From assembly GCA_029859085.1 (NCBI GenBank), contig JAOUDU010000099.1, forward strand, positions 1 through 8,060: a stretch of 8,060 bases of DNA, given 5' to 3'. The notes under the pieces are model-generated. The model saw only the letters and a list, made by a program, of their open reading frames with translations. It did not search any database and was not told the origin of the DNA. Position 1 is the stretch's first letter. Each line of letters begins with the position of its first letter. The DNA comes from Gammaproteobacteria bacterium. GTDB taxonomy: Bacteria > Pseudomonadota > Gammaproteobacteria > Pseudomonadales > Halieaceae. Positions 6,421-8,060 of this stretch are shown piece after piece. Both the position numbers and the translations under genes were made by a program.

Positions 6421-7457
6421 TGGTAGCTCAGCTGCGCCCCTGGCCCCCCGGCCGGAAGCGGCACCAGCTGCTTGTTCAGCTCAATCAGGCTGGCCAGCTG
6501 GACGGCGCCCGCCTTGGCCTGCAGGCGCAGCGTTATGGTATCGCCGCGCACTGCCTCTATATCGGCCCGATCCACCAGTTCCAGCTTCTCAAGCCAGGAG
6601 ATCACCGCGGCGTAATCGGCATAAGTCGTCACCCCGCTCACCGCCACGGTGATGTCGCCATCACTGGCCGACGCGGCAACCGCATAGCGCGCCGCCATGG
6701 CTTCAGCCACAAGCGCCGCCCCATCGCGCAGGAACAGCTCCTCGCTGGCCGCAGTCGATGGGCGCCTGAGCTGGTCCTCACCGTGACGAAAACTCCACTC
6801 CCCGGCCACTGCCCCACTCTCCAGCAGGGACACCCGGCCGGCGACAACATCCTGCAGGTTGTAGCGGGCCGAGGCCAGCGCCAGGGCGGGATCCTCCGGG
6901 TTCCAGGCCTGGTCCGGGGTCAGCGCCGCGGAGTCAGCCACATCGTAGAGCGGCAACTGGAGCGGGACACCGCGACGGTCAAACTCCTTGCGCAATGCCG
7001 CGACCAGCGCGGGCGACGTGTCAGTATTGGCGAACTGGCGGCCGGCGGCGTCTTCAATCACCAGCCAGACCAGCACCACCGGCCTGTTCGCGTTCCAGAT
7101 GGGCGCGCCCGCCCCGATCACCAGGTCGGTGATGTAGGCGCTGTCAAAGCGCAGGTTTACCTCGAGCGGCGGGGGGACGCCCGGGCCCTCGCTGTAGGAA
7201 TACCGCTCGACGCGGTTCCTGGCCTCCCCGAGCGCGGCCGAGATAGCCGGGTTGCGCAGCACCTCCTCGCTGCCGGAAACCTTTACCAGCACCTCAGACA
7301 GTGCCAGCCGGGAGGCCCGTGCCAGTTCCGTGGCTGACTGGTCGGCCACCGGCACCTCGGCCGAGTACAGGTCCCTGACCATTTCGGCCCGCGCCGCGCC
7401 GGCAACCGACAACAGCAGCAGCGCAAACCCGAGACCGCGCGCAATATGCTTGATCAA
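6408..7457 (-). CDS. Exported DUF2066 domain protein of unknown function
   Basis: A 349-aa protein with a clear signal peptide: positively charged start (MIKHIAR), hydrophobic core FALLLLSVAG (11-20) and cleavage after ARA (22-24). No lipobox cysteine, so probably periplasmic rather than a lipoprotein. The mature N-terminus has the DUF2066 pattern: LYSAEVPVADQS (30-41) and a helix leading to LSEVLVKVSGSEEVLRNPAI (about 53-72), then PPLEVNLRFDS and VVLVWLVIED. These fit DUF2066 proteins coded beside purM in Pseudomonas and relatives. No catalytic motif is visible. The C-terminal part (about 265-340) has alternating strands and may form a second small domain. The start is TTG at 7457: it is the only start keeping the signal peptide and has GGGAGAGG just upstream; the next Met (26) would remove it. 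First gene of an operon with perM and hda. Confidence 0.82.
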   Translation of the reverse strand: MIKHIARGLGFALLLLSVAGAARAEMVRDLYSAEVPVADQSATELARASRLALSEVLVKVSGSEEVLRNPAISAALGEARNRVERYSYSEGPGVPPPLEVNLRFDSAYITDLVIGAGAPIWNANRPVVLVWLVIEDAAGRQFANTDTSPALVAALRKEFDRRGVPLQLPLYDVADSAALTPDQAWNPEDPALALASARYNLQDVVAGRVSLLESGAVAGEWSFRHGEDQLRRPSTAASEELFLRDGAALVAEAMAARYAVAASASDGDITVAVSGVTTYADYAAVISWLEKLELVDRADIEAVRGDTITLRLQAKAGAVQLASLIELNKQLVPLPAGGPGAQLSYQWQR

Positions 7458-7460
7458 AGC

Positions 7461-7468
7461 CCTCTCCC
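7461..7468 (-). promoter_or_regulatory. Ribosome binding site fixing the TTG start of the DUF2066 gene
   Basis: On the minus strand GGGAGAGG ends 3 nt before the TTG at 7457; its GGAG core (7464-7467) is 6 nt away, good spacing. This strong site supports TTG initiation despite the rare codon. Confidence 0.7.
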
Positions 7469-7487
7469 GACCTGTGGTAAAGCGCGC

Positions 7488-7496
7488 ATTGTAGCA
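7488..7496 (-). promoter_or_regulatory. Extended -10 promoter of the DUF2066-perM-hda operon
   Basis: On the minus strand TGCTACAAT combines a TGn extension with TACAAT (5 of 6 to TATAAT). No good -35 lies 16-18 nt upstream, which is tolerable for extended -10 promoters. Transcription would start near 7481, leaving about 24 nt of leader with the GGGAGAGG site. Confidence 0.55.
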
Positions 7497-7563
7497 GGAC
7501 TGGCAGGGGCGCGGGGAAGGGTGAAATTGTCCCGGGCGGGATGATCTGGATGCGGTTTGCCGC

Positions 7564-7569
7564 TAGAAT
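7564..7569 (+). promoter_or_regulatory. Candidate -10 element of purM
   Basis: TAGAAT (5 of 6 to TATAAT) lies 41 nt before the purM ATG. The region 16-18 nt upstream has no recognisable -35. A small inverted repeat GCGG-TTTG-CCGC (7552-7563) directly abuts it; it does not resemble the ACGCAAACGTTTGCGT-type PurR box of enterobacteria. The two divergent -10 elements are about 70 bp apart. Confidence 0.4.
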
Positions 7570-7610
7570 GACCGCCCCCGAACCCATACCCCAAAGCCAG
7601 CGGACAACCC

Positions 7611-8060
7611 ATGACAGACGAACCCGGGAAAACTTCCCTCAGTTACAAGGATGCCGGCGTCGACATCGATGCAGGCAACGCGCTGGTCGAGCGGATCAAG
7701 GGGGTCTCCCGCCGCACCTCCCGGCCCGAAGTCCTGGGCGGCCTGGGCGGATTCGGCGCGTTGTGCGAGATTCCCGCCGGTTACCGCCAGCCGGTGCTGG
7801 TCGCCGGCACCGACGGCGTCGGCACCAAACTCCGCCTGGCGATGGATATGGGCATCCACGACACCATCGGCATCGACCTGGTGGCCATGTGCGTCAACGA
7901 CCTTGTGGTGGCCGGGGCCGAACCGCTGTTCTTCCTCGACTACTACGCCACCGGCGCCCTGAACGTAGACACGGCAGCGGCGGTGGTGACCGGAATCGGG
8001 GCGGGCTGCGAGCTGGCCGGCTGCGCACTGGTGGGGGGCGAAACCGCCGAGATGCCGGGG
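7611..8060 (+). CDS. purM: Phosphoribosylformylglycinamidine cyclo-ligase (AIR synthetase), N-terminal part
   Basis: The first 150 codons are visible; the gene leaves the window at its right edge (E. coli PurM is 345 aa). PurM closes the imidazole ring in purine synthesis: FGAM plus ATP gives AIR, ADP and phosphate, in the cytoplasm. Signatures include [13 protein letters not shown] (11-23), [13 protein letters not shown] (43-55), the ATP-binding GTDGVGTKL (66-74), [25 protein letters not shown] (89-113, core [10 protein letters not shown]) and GGETAEMPG (142-150), all as in the family. The ATG at 7611 has a weak GGA 6 nt upstream; the following SYKDAG motif near residue 11 fits the usual N-terminus. 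purN commonly follows purM in gammaproteobacteria and may lie just beyond the edge. The gene is divergent from the DUF2066-perM-hda operon across 153 nt. Confidence 0.95.
   Translation, partial: MTDEPGKTSLSYKDAGVDIDAGNALVERIKGVSRRTSRPEVLGGLGGFGALCEIPAGYRQPVLVAGTDGVGTKLRLAMDMGIHDTIGIDLVAMCVNDLVVAGAEPLFFLDYYATGALNVDTAAAVVTGIGAGCELAGCALVGGETAEMPG

Noticed and set aside
7552..7563. Possible PurR operator near purM
   Set aside because: GCGG-TTTG-CCGC is too short and lacks the ACGCAAACG half-site pattern, so it is only noted as a small inverted repeat.

Overview
The window is GC-rich, gene-dense DNA with typical gammaproteobacterial content. The order purM / DUF2066 protein / perM / hda, together with an OprF-like OmpA protein and a YbdL-YafV pair, points to a free-living (perhaps marine) gammaproteobacterium in the broad Pseudomonas/Cellvibrio/Halieaceae range; that placement is an inference from gene content and codon use, not a match to a known genome. 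I see no mobile element, CRISPR array, tRNA, rRNA or sign of recent transfer. No intergenic stretch exceeds 182 bases.

Left part (1-3468): a divergent pair of amino-acid metabolism units. On the minus strand is the first ~457 codons of an indolepyruvate:ferredoxin oxidoreductase family protein, which runs off the left edge. Facing away on the plus strand are a YbdL-type methionine/aromatic aminotransferase and a YafV-type omega-amidase that overlap by 13 nt. The 182-nt space between them holds a perfect 15-nt palindrome lying inside the spacer of the best promoter candidate for the oxidoreductase, the classic place for an operator.

Middle (3478-4515): an OmpA/OprF-type outer-membrane protein on the minus strand, tail to tail with the omega-amidase (9 nt apart). 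Its best intrinsic terminator is not between the genes but lies antisense inside the last coding part of the omega-amidase gene.

Right part (4636-8060): a minus-strand, tightly packed operon (DUF2066 secreted protein, then PerM/AI-2E family membrane protein, then the DnaA regulator Hda), with a 13-nt overlap at the first junction and zero spacing at the second. All three genes start with a non-ATG codon (TTG, GTG, GTG). Divergent from it, the first 150 codons of purM (purine synthesis) run off the right edge. The purM-hda-perM neighbourhood is also kept, with extra genes inserted, in E. coli. The operon thus sits between purine synthesis and replication-initiation control and carries one protein family of unknown function.

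No previously undescribed system is evident. The points most worth following are the palindromic operator candidate, the terminator embedded in a convergent gene, the possible transaminase/omega-amidase/oxidoreductase pathway, and the DUF2066-PerM coupling.
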